From NCBI GenBank assembly GCA_031291715.1, contig JARLIN010000270.1, forward strand, positions 1-32,288: a stretch of DNA of 32,288 bases. Direction: 5' to 3'. Made by a program: the position numbers and the translations under genes. Below are positions 9,618-19,705 of this stretch, in pieces. Under the pieces are notes generated by a model that was not told where the DNA came from, searched no databases, and saw only the letters and a program-made list of their open reading frames with translations. Each line of letters opens with the position of its first letter. Position 1 is the first letter of the stretch. Source of the stretch: Rhodopila sp. (GTDB lineage: Bacteria; Pseudomonadota; Alphaproteobacteria; Acetobacterales; Acetobacteraceae).

Positions 9618-10991
9618 ATGACCAAGACAAGACGACTGTTCGGCACGGATGGAATCAGAGGCCAGGCGAACACCGAGCCGATGACCGCGGGCATAGCGCT
9701 GCGTGTGGGCCAGGCCGCCGGCCTGCTGTTCACTCGCGGCGCGCATCGCCACCGGGTCGTGATCGGCAAGGACACCAGGCTGTCCGGTTATATGATCGAA
9801 CCCGCACTCACCGCCGGTTTCATTGGTGCAGGCATGGACGTCACCCTTCTGGGGCCGCTGCCGACACCAGCCGTGGCGATGCTGACGCGGTCGCTGCGTG
9901 CCGACCTGGGCGTGATGATCTCGGCGTCGCACAATCCGTATGAGGACAATGGCATCAAACTGTTCGGTCCCGACGGCACCAAGCTGTCCGACGAGATGGA
10001 AATCGAGATTGAGGCGCTGATGGACAGCCCCTTCGCCGACCGTCTCGCCGACTCCCACTTGTTGGGGCGAGCCTCCCGGCTGGAGGACGCGGCGGGCCGG
10101 TATATCGAGGCAGCGAAGGCGAGTTTCCCGCGTGGATCGCGGCTTGACGGACTGCGCATCGTCGTCGATTGCGCCAACGGCGCCGGCTACAAGGTCGCAC
10201 CGACCGTGCTGTGGGAGCTAGGTGCGACCGTCATTCCGGTAGGCGTTGGGCCGGATGGTTTCAATATCAATAAAGACTGCGGCTCCACGGTGCCGGAGTT
10301 CCTCTGCGCCAAAGTCCTCGAGCATGGCGCGCATCTCGGGATTGCGCTGGATGGCGACGCCGATCGGGTGATCATCGCCGATGAGAACGGCGAGATGGTC
10401 GATGGCGACCAGATCCTGGCGCTGATCGCTCAGTCCTGGCACCAGGCAGGCATGTTGCGGGGCGGCGGTATCGTCGCCACGGTGATGTCCAACCTGGGTC
10501 TGGAACGGCATCTGGCTGGGCTGGGTCTGGAACTCCACCGCACCAAGGTCGGCGACCGCTATGTGGCGGAGCATATGCGCGCCTCGGGCATCAACGTCGG
10601 CGGTGAGCAGTCGGGGCATCTGATCCTGTCCGATTTCGCGACAACGGGGGACGGGTTGCTCGCCGCGCTGCAGGTCCTCGCCGTGCTGGTTCAGCAAGGG
10701 CGTGCCGCGTCCGAGGTCCTCCAGGTCTTCCAGCGGTTGCCGCAGCGGTTGAAGAACGTGCGGTTCAAGGGTGTCTCCCCGCTGCGGGATGAGCGTGTGC
10801 AGGCGGCGATCCGGGATGCGGAGCTACGCCTGAATGGCACAGGCCGCGTGCTCATTCGCGAAAGCGGGACCGAACCGCTGGTACGGGTGATGGCCGAGGG
10901 CGAGGACAGCGCGTTGGTGGCCGACGTCGTCGATTCGCTGTGCGAGATGGTCGCCGAGGTTGCCCGTGTCCGGGAAGCTGCTCTCTCATGA
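9618..10991 (+). CDS. glmM: Phosphoglucosamine mutase
   Basis: [18 protein letters not shown] start; phosphoserine loop [48 protein letters not shown]. Confidence 0.97.
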   Translation: MTKTRRLFGTDGIRGQANTEPMTAGIALRVGQAAGLLFTRGAHRHRVVIGKDTRLSGYMIEPALTAGFIGAGMDVTLLGPLPTPAVAMLTRSLRADLGVMISASHNPYEDNGIKLFGPDGTKLSDEMEIEIEALMDSPFADRLADSHLLGRASRLEDAAGRYIEAAKASFPRGSRLDGLRIVVDCANGAGYKVAPTVLWELGATVIPVGVGPDGFNINKDCGSTVPEFLCAKVLEHGAHLGIALDGDADRVIIADENGEMVDGDQILALIAQSWHQAGMLRGGGIVATVMSNLGLERHLAGLGLELHRTKVGDRYVAEHMRASGINVGGEQSGHLILSDFATTGDGLLAALQVLAVLVQQGRAASEVLQVFQRLPQRLKNVRFKGVSPLRDERVQAAIRDAELRLNGTGRVLIRESGTEPLVRVMAEGEDSALVADVVDSLCEMVAEVARVREAALS

Positions 10992-11809
10992 AGGGGCGGG
11001 TGCTGGTCATTGCTGGATCGGATTCCGGCGGCGGTGCCGGCATTCAGGCGGATATCAAGACGATCACGGCGCTCGGCGCCTTCGCAGCGACGGCGATCAC
11101 CGCGTTGACGGCGCAGAATACGCTGGGCGTGCACGGCGTTATGCCGGTGCCGGCAGATTTCATTCGCCAGCAGATCGATGTGGTGATGAGCGATATCGGC
11201 GCCGACGTGATCAAAATCGGGATGCTCGGCGACATCGCCACGATCGAGGCGGTTGGCGATGCTCTGGCGGCCTATGCGCCGGGTGTGCCGGTGGTGCTGG
11301 ACCCGGTGATGGTGGCAAAGGGCGGGTATGCGTTACTGGCGACCCAGGCCGTGGACTCTTTGCGCCGCCGGTTGCTGCCGCGTGCGGCGGTGATCACGCC
11401 GAACTTGCCGGAAGCCGAGGCACTGACCGGGTTGAGGATTCGCACGGAGCCGGACATGCACGTCGCCGCGGCGGCGCTGCTGGCGCTGGGCGTGCCGGCG
11501 GTACTCCTGAAGGGAGGCCACCTGGAGTCCGATACGGTGACCGATCTGCTTGCAACCTCCGCGGGTACCGAGGTTTTTGCTGCGCCGCGCATCGAGACGC
11601 AGCACACCCACGGAACCGGTTGCACCACGGCGTCCGCCGTCGCGGCCGGATTGGCCCAAGGCATGACCCTGCGGGACTCGGTGATCCGCGCACGGGCCTA
11701 TGTTCGCGCAGCGATCACCGCCGCTCCTGGTTTCGGCGGTGGTCATGGACCGCTGGATCACGCCGTCACGGTGGATGTGGGGCGGTTGGATGCTCCCGGC
11801 CGGTGGTGA
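10988..11809 (+). CDS. thiD: Hydroxymethylpyrimidine/phosphomethylpyrimidine kinase
   Basis: [76 protein letters not shown] overlap with glmM. Confidence 0.95.
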   Translation: MKGRVLVIAGSDSGGGAGIQADIKTITALGAFAATAITALTAQNTLGVHGVMPVPADFIRQQIDVVMSDIGADVIKIGMLGDIATIEAVGDALAAYAPGVPVVLDPVMVAKGGYALLATQAVDSLRRRLLPRAAVITPNLPEAEALTGLRIRTEPDMHVAAAALLALGVPAVLLKGGHLESDTVTDLLATSAGTEVFAAPRIETQHTHGTGCTTASAVAAGLAQGMTLRDSVIRARAYVRAAITAAPGFGGGHGPLDHAVTVDVGRLDAPGRW

Positions 11810-12108
11810 GTTCCTTCCAGTCTCCTGCGCACGTTCAGGCGTGTCCCGACAAGCGCTGGAACGCACTCATCGCAGATGGGTCTGCCTGGGGCTCCCATTG
11901 CCACGACAAGCGCCGGGAATGCCGTGATCGTAGGTAACTCGCAACAATTGAGAAATGACAATCGGCCGCGCCTCGGCGGTGTACGGTGCCGGATCATATG
12001 ACTCGGACTGCGCCGGACCATGGCAGCGGAGAGAGGACGGCGACGGTGGGGGCTACACGGGCCAGGGAAGACATCGAGCGAAGATAAAATAGCTCGCTGT
12101 AGTCAATT

Positions 12109-12672
12109 TCAGGTTCGAGACACCAGCATCTCAGCGAGGGTATCCGCGAGTTGAGCCGTCGCCGTGCTCATGGCCGACACCAGCGCCTGAGTCGTCCCGT
12201 CGGCCGGCCGGACCGTGAACATCACACCGCGCGATGCGGTGCCTTTCCCGGCAACCGCTATCTGCGCAGCCAGCAGCACGGCGCCGTCACGATTGAGATC
12301 CAGGCGTTGCAGATTGATCTCCACCGTCGCGTCAGAGGGGGTAGAGATGGCGCCGCTATCCCCGTAAACCATGCTGCCCGGCAGCCGCTGGTTCAACTCC
12401 TGCACGAGGATGCGGCCGATCATCGAATCGAGCGGTTCGCCCCACCATTCGTTAGACAGGACGTCCATCCGGTACCCCTCGGACGATCGGACGATCTGCG
12501 AGCGTTCCAGGTATCGTGCCAGGGCGATCGTCCGTAGCTCTATGTTGCGCGGCGCGCCTGCATGGGTTGGACCTGGCACCGGTGCCAGGACATACAGTGT
12601 CGGATTGGGTGACGCGCAGGCCGCTGGCAACCCCGCCAGGGCCAACAGGGCGGAGCGCCTGGACAGGCTCAC
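12109..12672 (-). CDS. pqiC: PqiC/ABC-type transport auxiliary lipoprotein family
   Basis: Lipobox-like signal (LALAGLPAACASP), LYVLAPV..., position after the pqiB-like gene with 4-nt overlap. Confidence 0.85.
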   Translation of the reverse strand: MSLSRRSALLALAGLPAACASPNPTLYVLAPVPGPTHAGAPRNIELRTIALARYLERSQIVRSSEGYRMDVLSNEWWGEPLDSMIGRILVQELNQRLPGSMVYGDSGAISTPSDATVEINLQRLDLNRDGAVLLAAQIAVAGKGTASRGVMFTVRPADGTTQALVSAMSTATAQLADTLAEMLVSRT

Positions 12673-14357
12673 TGTACCCCCTGGTCGGTGCGGCCACGAA
12701 TCAGCGCCTCGGGGTGACGCGACAACAGATCCGCCAGCACGCGGATCGAGCGGGCCGCATCGGAAAGCTGCATCATCATCCGGCTGACATCGCGGTTGAA
12801 GCGCGAGTCGCCGCCATAGCCGCTCTCCAGCGATCCGATCAGCTTGTCAGTGCGCTTCACCGAGTCCTCCAGGCCCGCAGCGATCGCCGGGAGGCGCTGG
12901 GTCATCGGCGTGAGGCCGTGATTGAGGTTGTCCACCAGCGTCTGCGTGCTGGCGAGCGTCGAGCGCAGGGCAGTCACGGATTCCGCAAGCTGCTTATCGT
13001 TGACCAGTGCGTTCACCCCGGCCAGCGTCTGGTCCAGGTTGTTGCCGATCGACTCGAACGGGATGTCGTTCAGGCGGTTGACCAGCTTGGTGGCCGCGGT
13101 CGCGACATCGTCCGCACTGCCGCCCAGGACGGGAATGACATAGGTATCACCATCCTTACCGAGCTGGCCCGGGCCGGCATCGCGGTAGATGTCCATCGCC
13201 AGTTGCTTCTGCCCGGTCAGGATGTTGCCGCTTTCCAGCTGCACGCGCAGGCCGCGCCGCACCAGGTCCCGCATCCTGCTGTCCAGGTCAGCATTCGTCG
13301 GCAGTTCCAGCATAGCGATGCGCTCGGGTTCCAAGGTGAAGTGAACCGGGGCGACGACGTTGTCGAGCGCGCGGTCATAGACCAGCGAAACGCTGGAGAC
13401 CTCGCCGATCTTCAGGCCGCGCAAGGTAACGGCCGAGCCCGCGGCAAGCCCGGATACCGAGCCGATGAAATTAGCCACGAATGGCACGCTGCGCTTGAAG
13501 GCGGAGGAGTCGGCCGCGTCCTTCGACTGAAAGAGCGTGAATGTGTGATCAGCCCGGCTCTCTTCGGTGATTTTCGGATCGTCCGGCGTTTCGAAGGCAA
13601 TGCCGCCCAGCACGACCGCGCGGAGCGATTCGACCTGAAGCTGAAGCCCGTTCGCCCCAAGCTGCACCGTGGCGCCGGAAGCATTCCAGAACCGGGAGTT
13701 GTCGTGCACGTATTTGTCGAAAGGCGCACGCACGAAGGCGTGGACGGTGATGTTCCGCGCCATCTCGCCGACGTCCCAGCCAAGTATTTCCCCCGCCTCC
13801 AGGTCGCGGAACATGATCGGCGAACCGAGATTGAGCGACCCGATACGGTTGGCCTGCAAAAGGAATGTGCGCCCCGGCACGTCTGATTGCAGCACCGGCG
13901 GGTTTTCCAGGCCGACGAAAGTACGCTGCGGTTCGCCGCCCTCGCTGGAGGGCAACAGATCGATATAGGAGCCGGAGAAAAGCGTTTGCAGCCCGCTGAT
14001 GGAGCCCGCGAAGAAGCGAGGCCGCACGACCCAGAACCGCGCCTTGTCGGTGAGCAGCGGCTCCGCTTCCCGGTTCATCCGCACCGTCACCTGAACGCGC
14101 TTCAAGTCGGGGCTCAGATCGACCTTTTGCACCACGCCCATATCGACGTCCTTGTGCCGCACGTGGGACTGATTGGCCTGCAGGCCCTCGGCGGTCTCGA
14201 AGGTGATCGTGATCAGCGGTCCGCGCTGAGAAATCGTTGACCAGGCCAGCCACGCGCCGATGATCAGGGTGACCAACGGGATGGCCCAGATCAGGGACAG
14301 GCGACGCGTTCGGTCGATCCCGGACCGCACGACGGCAGACGGGTGCTTGTCGCTCAT
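12669..14357 (-). CDS. pqiB: PqiB-like MCE domain protein (intermembrane lipid transport)
   Basis: N-terminal TM (LIWAIPLVTLIIGAWLAWSTISQRGPLITITFETAEGLQANQSHVRHKDVDMGVV); repeated MCE-like segments; start MSDKHPSAVVRS overlaps the pqiA-like stop. Confidence 0.92.
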   Translation of the reverse strand: MSDKHPSAVVRSGIDRTRRLSLIWAIPLVTLIIGAWLAWSTISQRGPLITITFETAEGLQANQSHVRHKDVDMGVVQKVDLSPDLKRVQVTVRMNREAEPLLTDKARFWVVRPRFFAGSISGLQTLFSGSYIDLLPSSEGGEPQRTFVGLENPPVLQSDVPGRTFLLQANRIGSLNLGSPIMFRDLEAGEILGWDVGEMARNITVHAFVRAPFDKYVHDNSRFWNASGATVQLGANGLQLQVESLRAVVLGGIAFETPDDPKITEESRADHTFTLFQSKDAADSSAFKRSVPFVANFIGSVSGLAAGSAVTLRGLKIGEVSSVSLVYDRALDNVVAPVHFTLEPERIAMLELPTNADLDSRMRDLVRRGLRVQLESGNILTGQKQLAMDIYRDAGPGQLGKDGDTYVIPVLGGSADDVATAATKLVNRLNDIPFESIGNNLDQTLAGVNALVNDKQLAESVTALRSTLASTQTLVDNLNHGLTPMTQRLPAIAAGLEDSVKRTDKLIGSLESGYGGDSRFNRDVSRMMMQLSDAARSIRVLADLLSRHPEALIRGRTDQGVQ

Positions 14358-15664
14358 ACCCTCTCGGCCCGCTGACGAGCGTTGTCCCACATCAGGCGGG
14401 GGTCGAAGCTGCGCGCGGCGAGCATCGTCAGGATGACCACGGCGGCGAATGCGATCGCGCCGGGCCCCGGATACACGCTGGCCACCTGACCGAATTGCAC
14501 CAAAGCCACCAGGATGGACTCCATGAAAATGTCGATCATCGACCACCGGCCGATGGTATCGACGATCCGGTACAGCACCGTGCGGTCACGCAACCTGCGC
14601 GTGGTTCCGGATTGCGTCGAGATCAGCAGGATACCAAGCCCCACGAGCTTCATCACAGGGACCGCGACACTGGCGAAAAACACCAATGCCGCCAGCGGCC
14701 ACATGTCGATCTGCATCAGTTCCCGCACGCCGCCCAGGATCGTGCTGGGTTGGCCCGCGCCCAGGCGAACGACCGTCAGCACGGGGTAGATGTTAGCCGG
14801 GATGTAAAGGATCAGCGCGGCGAGTGCGAAGGCCCAGGTGCGCTGGATCGACCCCGGCTTGCGGTCGTGCAACCGAAAACCGCACCGCGAACACCGCATA
14901 CCGGGGAACGCTCGGCTGACCAACCCGCAGGTCTCGCAGCCGATGCGCCAGCGATGCTGGTTCGGCGCGGGCCGGTCGGGGGTGGCGGCGTTGGAATCCA
15001 AGGCGCGCCGCAGCCGGCGGTTGCGTGGTTCCATTGCCTCCCATACCGCTTGGTCGTCCACCGCGTAGTCCGCCAGCACCATGACCACCATCAGCCCGCC
15101 CAGCGCGAAGATCGCCGGGCCGAGATCGACTGTGGCCATTCCGCTGAGGCGCACATAGGCGACGAACAGGCCCAGCAGGTAGATTTCCACCATTGACCAC
15201 GGGCGGAGATGCTCCACCCAGGCGTAGATCACGCGGAGTTCCGCCGGCGGGCGTTTCAGCCGCAAGCCGAGAAGAACGGCCAGCATGCAAAGGACTCGGG
15301 CCAGCGGGGCGGCGACGGTGGTGACCAGGACGACCAGCGAGATTTCCCACACGCCGAACTGCTCCAGGGCCGCGGGACCGCTCACCAGGCCGGCCACCCG
15401 CTGCTGACCGGCGGTTGAGACGGACATCAGCGTCAGCGTCGCACCCAGACCGAACAGGATCAGCGCGCTGAGATTGAGGGCAAGGGGAAGCAGCAGCGGA
15501 TCGCGGCGGGTATGGCGCAGCACCGCGTCGCAGCGAAGGCAGACGGCACGGGAGGAAGGACGCAGTGCGGGCAGCACCTGTATCTGCCCGCAATCCATGC
15601 ATTCATACAGTCTTGGGGCCGTCACCACGACATTTTCCTCTGACGCCTTGAGCGTGGTGCCCAT
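14354..15664 (-). CDS. pqiA: PqiA-like paraquat-inducible integral membrane protein (two PqiA domains)
   Basis: Start MGTTLKASEENVVV; two CxxC zinc-ribbon-like modules (YECMDCG...VCLRCDA and IGCETCG...MRCSRCG), each followed by TM segments. Confidence 0.92.
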   Translation of the reverse strand: MGTTLKASEENVVVTAPRLYECMDCGQIQVLPALRPSSRAVCLRCDAVLRHTRRDPLLLPLALNLSALILFGLGATLTLMSVSTAGQQRVAGLVSGPAALEQFGVWEISLVVLVTTVAAPLARVLCMLAVLLGLRLKRPPAELRVIYAWVEHLRPWSMVEIYLLGLFVAYVRLSGMATVDLGPAIFALGGLMVVMVLADYAVDDQAVWEAMEPRNRRLRRALDSNAATPDRPAPNQHRWRIGCETCGLVSRAFPGMRCSRCGFRLHDRKPGSIQRTWAFALAALILYIPANIYPVLTVVRLGAGQPSTILGGVRELMQIDMWPLAALVFFASVAVPVMKLVGLGILLISTQSGTTRRLRDRTVLYRIVDTIGRWSMIDIFMESILVALVQFGQVASVYPGPGAIAFAAVVILTMLAARSFDPRLMWDNARQRAERV

Positions 15665-15853
15665 CAAACGGCTGCCTGACGAAGGATCGGTGAGCGCATC
15701 GCAGTGAAGTAGCACGGGAAAGCGGTCGAAAAAGAGGTGCTCACCATGACAATGAGGAAAAGTACACCGGAGCGGTTGGAAGCCGGTGCGGGTCCGTGTC
15801 TTCCTCTTTAGCCGCGATTCGGGCAAAAATGGATTCGCAATGGGAGGATAAAA

Positions 15854-17113
15854 ATGAATATGGACAAAACCCAGGACATCGCCGGATCGGTCCCCCGCGC
15901 GCTGACGCGGTCCCTGTTCGGCGCGGTGGTGCTGACTGTGCTGGCCGGTGGCGTGCTGCCCGCCTCGGCGGAGGATCTGCCGGGCGTGACGGCGAACGAG
16001 GTCAAGATCGGGAATACCAACGACTATAGCGGACCGGCGTCGGCCTACGGCGTGATCTCCAAGACCGAGGCGGCCTTCTTCAAGATGGTCAACGATCAGG
16101 GCGGCGTGGCTGGCCACATGATCAACTTCATCTCGTATGATGATGGCTACAGCCCGCCCAAGACGGTGGAGCAGGTGCGCCGCCTGATCGAGGAAGATCA
16201 GGTCGCCCTGCTGTTCAACACACTCGGTACGCCGACCAATACGGCGATCCAGCGCTACGTGAACCAGAAGAAGGTGCCGCACCTGTTTATCGCGACCGGA
16301 GCGGACAAATGGGGCGACTACCAGCATTTCCCCTGGACGATGGGCTACCAGCCCAGCTACCGGACCGAGGCGCAGATATATACGAAATACCTGCTGATGC
16401 AGGATCCCAACGCCAAGATGGCGATTCTGTATCAGAACGATGACTTCGGAAAAGATTACCCGGCCGGGGTTAAAGATATTCTGGGCGCCAACTATGCCAC
16501 TACGGTCGTCAAGGAAGCCAGCTACGAGACGACGGACGCGACGGTGGACAGCCAGCTCACAAGCCTGCAGGCGTCGGGCGCGGATGCACTGCTGGTGGCC
16601 GCGACGCCAAAATTCGCCGCGCAGGCGATCAAGAAGGTGCATGACCTCGGTTGGCACCCGAAGTTCTTCTTCATGACCAATGTGTCGATCTCGGTCGGCT
16701 CGGTCATGACCCCGGCGGGGGCAGAGAATGGCATCGGTGTCATCACGACCGGGTATATGAAAGACCCGACCGATCCGGCGTTCAAGGACGACCCGGGGAT
16801 GAACGAGTGGCGGGCCTTCATGGCGAAATACATGCCCGGCGCCGATACGACCGATGGCAACTACAGCTTCGCCTATGGGGTCAGCACGGTGATGTTGCAG
16901 GTGCTGAAGCAATGCAACGGCGATTTCTCCCGCGCGAACATCATGAAGCAGGCGGCGAACCTGCATGATGCACCGGATCCCGTGCTGCTGCCGGGGATCA
17001 AGGTCAATACCAGCCCGACCAACTTCCACCCGATCCGCGCGATGCAGTTGCAGAAGTGGGATGGCAAGACGTGGGAGCGGTTTGGGGCTGTGATCGAGGG
17101 GGCTGGTTCGTAG
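15854..17113 (+). CDS. ABC transporter substrate-binding protein, branched-chain amino-acid/amide type
   Basis: Signal peptide (LTVLAGGVLPASAEDL) then VTANEVKIGNTNDYSGPASAYGVISKTEAAFFKMVNDQGGVAGHMINFISYDDGYSPPKTVEQVRRLIEEDQV, typical LivK-like fold; good Shine-Dalgarno ggagga upstream. Confidence 0.93.
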   Translation: MNMDKTQDIAGSVPRALTRSLFGAVVLTVLAGGVLPASAEDLPGVTANEVKIGNTNDYSGPASAYGVISKTEAAFFKMVNDQGGVAGHMINFISYDDGYSPPKTVEQVRRLIEEDQVALLFNTLGTPTNTAIQRYVNQKKVPHLFIATGADKWGDYQHFPWTMGYQPSYRTEAQIYTKYLLMQDPNAKMAILYQNDDFGKDYPAGVKDILGANYATTVVKEASYETTDATVDSQLTSLQASGADALLVAATPKFAAQAIKKVHDLGWHPKFFFMTNVSISVGSVMTPAGAENGIGVITTGYMKDPTDPAFKDDPGMNEWRAFMAKYMPGADTTDGNYSFAYGVSTVMLQVLKQCNGDFSRANIMKQAANLHDAPDPVLLPGIKVNTSPTNFHPIRAMQLQKWDGKTWERFGAVIEGAGS

Positions 17114-17160
17114 GACCCTGAGCGCCATGGGGGCGGCTGGTCCCGCCGTTGCCTTGCCCT

Positions 17161-17231
17161 CATGGCCGGGCTTGACCCCGCCATCCGCCCCCAATCGTTC
17201 GTACGCAGATGGCTGGGACATGCCCAGCCAT
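17161..17231. repeat. Palindromic repeat elements in a convergent intergenic region
   Basis: catggccgggcttgaccccgccatcc (imperfect dyad) followed by perfect 9-bp dyad atggctggg/acatg/cccagccat at 17209-17231. Confidence 0.7.
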
Positions 17232-17243
17232 GGCGGCGCGAGT

Positions 17244-18308
17244 CTAGTTCAGTCTAAGGTCGATCAAATGCTTCGGGTCGGCCTGTAGTTCACCTTTCTC
17301 CACCCGCTTGACGATATCTGTCAGCGCGGCGTTTGCCGGGGTCGGCAGGCCGATCTCCTCTCCCTTGCGGACGATGAAGCCATTCAGGAAGTCGATCTCC
17401 GTCCGGCGGCCCTTGACCATGTCCTGGCCCATCGACGGACGATGCTCCCCGCCGCCGGCCTTGTTCACCTCATCCAGCCGGTGCTCGTCGTATTCCCTTG
17501 TCGCCGTGGGGTCGCCTTCACCAGCCTTGGCGATCACTTCGGGATCGATATGGTGGATTTCTTCCAGTTCATACCCCAGCGCCTGACCGACACGGATAGC
17601 TTCGCTGCCGAGCCGGGCACCGAACCGCCGCAGCGTGTCATTCCGCAGGATGTCCTTGCTGATCAGGCCCGTGCTAGCGGACATGCCGTTCGCCATGGCG
17701 TTCGTCACCAGTTTCGACCACCGCTCACCCCATAGGTTGGATGTCACCAGGGCGGAATCGGTCAGCGCGACCAGGCGCTGGATTTCCTGCACCCGCTCGG
17801 TGATCCGGCCATGTACCTCGCCGGTACGAAACACCGTGTGCTTGTCGCCGCTTTTCCCGGCCGCCCGCCGGACATGCCCCGGCTCGCACAGATCGACGGT
17901 GATGGAACTGGCGATACAGCCAACCACCTTGCCCCAGCCGACGACACCGGCGATGGTTTCCTCGTTCATGCAGTTCTGCAACGACACGATGAACCCGGCG
18001 GGCGCCAGATATTGGGAGATCATGACGGTCGCCCATTCGGTGTCGTAGGACTTCATGCAGACGAAGGCGATGTCGAAGGGCTTTTCTTTCGCGACGTGCT
18101 GAAGCTCCGTCAGGTGCAGTGCGCGAACCGGCGTGGACCATTCCGGCACGTCGCGGATGTGCGAAACCTTCAGCCCTTGGGCCTTCATGGTCTCCACGTT
18201 CGCCGGCCATGGATCGATGAAGGTGACGTCCTCCCGGGCCCGAGCCATATGAGCCCCGGCATAGGCGCCCACCGCGCCGGTGCCCATGATCGCGATCCTG
18301 TAACCCAT
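17244..18308 (-). CDS. Ketopantoate reductase (PanE/ApbA) family protein
   Basis: MGYRIAIMGTGAVGAYAGAHMARA NAD(P)-binding start; VCMKSYDTEWA; WSKLVTNAMANGMSA; MGQDMVKGRRTEIDFLNGFIVRKGEEIGLPTPANAALTDIV. Confidence 0.93.
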   Translation of the reverse strand: MGYRIAIMGTGAVGAYAGAHMARAREDVTFIDPWPANVETMKAQGLKVSHIRDVPEWSTPVRALHLTELQHVAKEKPFDIAFVCMKSYDTEWATVMISQYLAPAGFIVSLQNCMNEETIAGVVGWGKVVGCIASSITVDLCEPGHVRRAAGKSGDKHTVFRTGEVHGRITERVQEIQRLVALTDSALVTSNLWGERWSKLVTNAMANGMSASTGLISKDILRNDTLRRFGARLGSEAIRVGQALGYELEEIHHIDPEVIAKAGEGDPTATREYDEHRLDEVNKAGGGEHRPSMGQDMVKGRRTEIDFLNGFIVRKGEEIGLPTPANAALTDIVKRVEKGELQADPKHLIDLRLN

Positions 18309-18529
18309 GTTTTTCCCCCTCATCAGGCTGTCCCGGCGCAGTCTGCCGACAAGCGCGGGAAACGCAACCGACACCTTTCTCACCGGTTCTGCAACGTCAT
18401 GTTGCGACACGGAAAGTGGTTACGGTGCGTTACGTATTTCACGATCTGGGTAGCGGACTGGTCTGGCCGGCAGGGGGCACAAACTTTGATCCGGTGACTG
18501 AAGCCTGGCTGAACTTGCGTGGAGCGGTG

Positions 18530-19675
18530 ATGACGTTAGGGCGTGGCCTTGTAACCCTCATTCTGGCCGTATTGCTGGGGAGGCACCAGATGGGCCCCGT
18601 CGCCGCTGATGCCGCCGATCCGGCACCGCCTCCGTCCGTGCCGGTTACGACAGCGGCCGCGCAGAGACAAGACGTACCGATCTTCCTCGATGGCCTGGGC
18701 ACGGTGCAGGCGTTGAACGTGGTCGAGATCAAGGCGCAGGTCACCGGCACGCTGATCGCTTTGCCGGTGCGTGAAGGGCAGGAGGTCCATAAGGATGACA
18801 TCGTGGCGGAGATCGACCCGCGGCCGTACAAAGCCGCGCTCGATCAGGCGACAGCCCAGCGAGACGAGGACGTCGCCCAGTTGAAGGGCGCCCAACTGGA
18901 CCTGAAACGCTATCAGGACCTGGCCAAACGCAATTTCGCGCCGGTTCAACAGGTGGACGATCAGCAGGCCGCCGTGAGCAAGGACATCGCCGCCATTGCC
19001 GTCGATGACGCGCTGATCGAAACCGCTCGGATCAATCTGGGCTACTGCGTGATCCGTGCGCCGTTCGATGGGCGCGTCAGTTTCTATCAGCTCAATGTCG
19101 GCAACCTTGTCCAGGTTGCAAACCAGACCGGCATCGTTTCGATCACGCAGGACAAGCAGATCTCGGTCGTGCTGACGCTGCCGGAGGCTGATCTGACACG
19201 GGTGCAGGACGCGCGGGCCAGTGGACCGGTTCCGGTCATCGCGTTCGATGGCACCGGCCAGAAGCAACTCGCGACCGGTACGTTGCTGACGCCGAATAAC
19301 ACCATAGACACGACGACCGGCACGATCTCGTTGAAGGCGACATTCGACAACAAGGACGATCGTCTCTGGCCGGGTGAGTTCGTCAATACCCGCGTCCAGG
19401 TCGGAACACTTCACGATGCGGTTACCGTTCCTGAACTGGCGGTGCAACATGGGCCGGACGGCACGTTCGTCTATACCGTCAAACCCGACGGAACCGTTGC
19501 CCAGGTGAATGTGCAGACCGGTGATCAGGAGGCCGGTCGGACGGTCATCAGCAAAGGTCTGTCGGTAAACGAAACGGTCGTGGTGTCCGGGCAGTCGCGT
19601 CTCGCGCCAGGGATGCATGTGAACGCGACCGACGTGTCGAAAGCATCTCCATCCGGCGGCGCGTCTCCAACTTAG
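18530..19675 (+). CDS. RND efflux transporter periplasmic adaptor (membrane fusion protein, MdtA-like)
   Basis: VVEIKAQVTGTLIALPVREGQEVHKDDIVAEIDPRPYKAALDQA; INLGYCVIRAPFDGRVSFYQLNVGNLV; adjacent to RND permease. Confidence 0.94.
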   Translation: MTLGRGLVTLILAVLLGRHQMGPVAADAADPAPPPSVPVTTAAAQRQDVPIFLDGLGTVQALNVVEIKAQVTGTLIALPVREGQEVHKDDIVAEIDPRPYKAALDQATAQRDEDVAQLKGAQLDLKRYQDLAKRNFAPVQQVDDQQAAVSKDIAAIAVDDALIETARINLGYCVIRAPFDGRVSFYQLNVGNLVQVANQTGIVSITQDKQISVVLTLPEADLTRVQDARASGPVPVIAFDGTGQKQLATGTLLTPNNTIDTTTGTISLKATFDNKDDRLWPGEFVNTRVQVGTLHDAVTVPELAVQHGPDGTFVYTVKPDGTVAQVNVQTGDQEAGRTVISKGLSVNETVVVSGQSRLAPGMHVNATDVSKASPSGGASPT

Positions 19676-19705
19676 GTCCGCTTTTTCTTCAGGACGCTAT
19701 TTCCG

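Noticed and set aside
11847-11919. Two similar segments cgacaagcgctggaacgc and cgacaagcgccgggaatgc suggesting a direct repeat
   Set aside because: Only two imperfect short copies with no regular spacing; could be chance, no CRISPR-like architecture.
12516-13886. 456-aa plus-strand ORF opposite pqiB/pqiC
   Set aside because: Antisense to the PqiB/PqiC genes; no recognisable domain.
15665-17221. N-terminal ~519-codon extension of the 955-aa minus-strand ORF 14354..17221
   Set aside because: It is antisense to the well-supported ABC substrate-binding protein; the true pqiA start MGTTLKASEEN at 15664 explains the gene. Long stop-free antisense frames are expected in GC-rich coding DNA.
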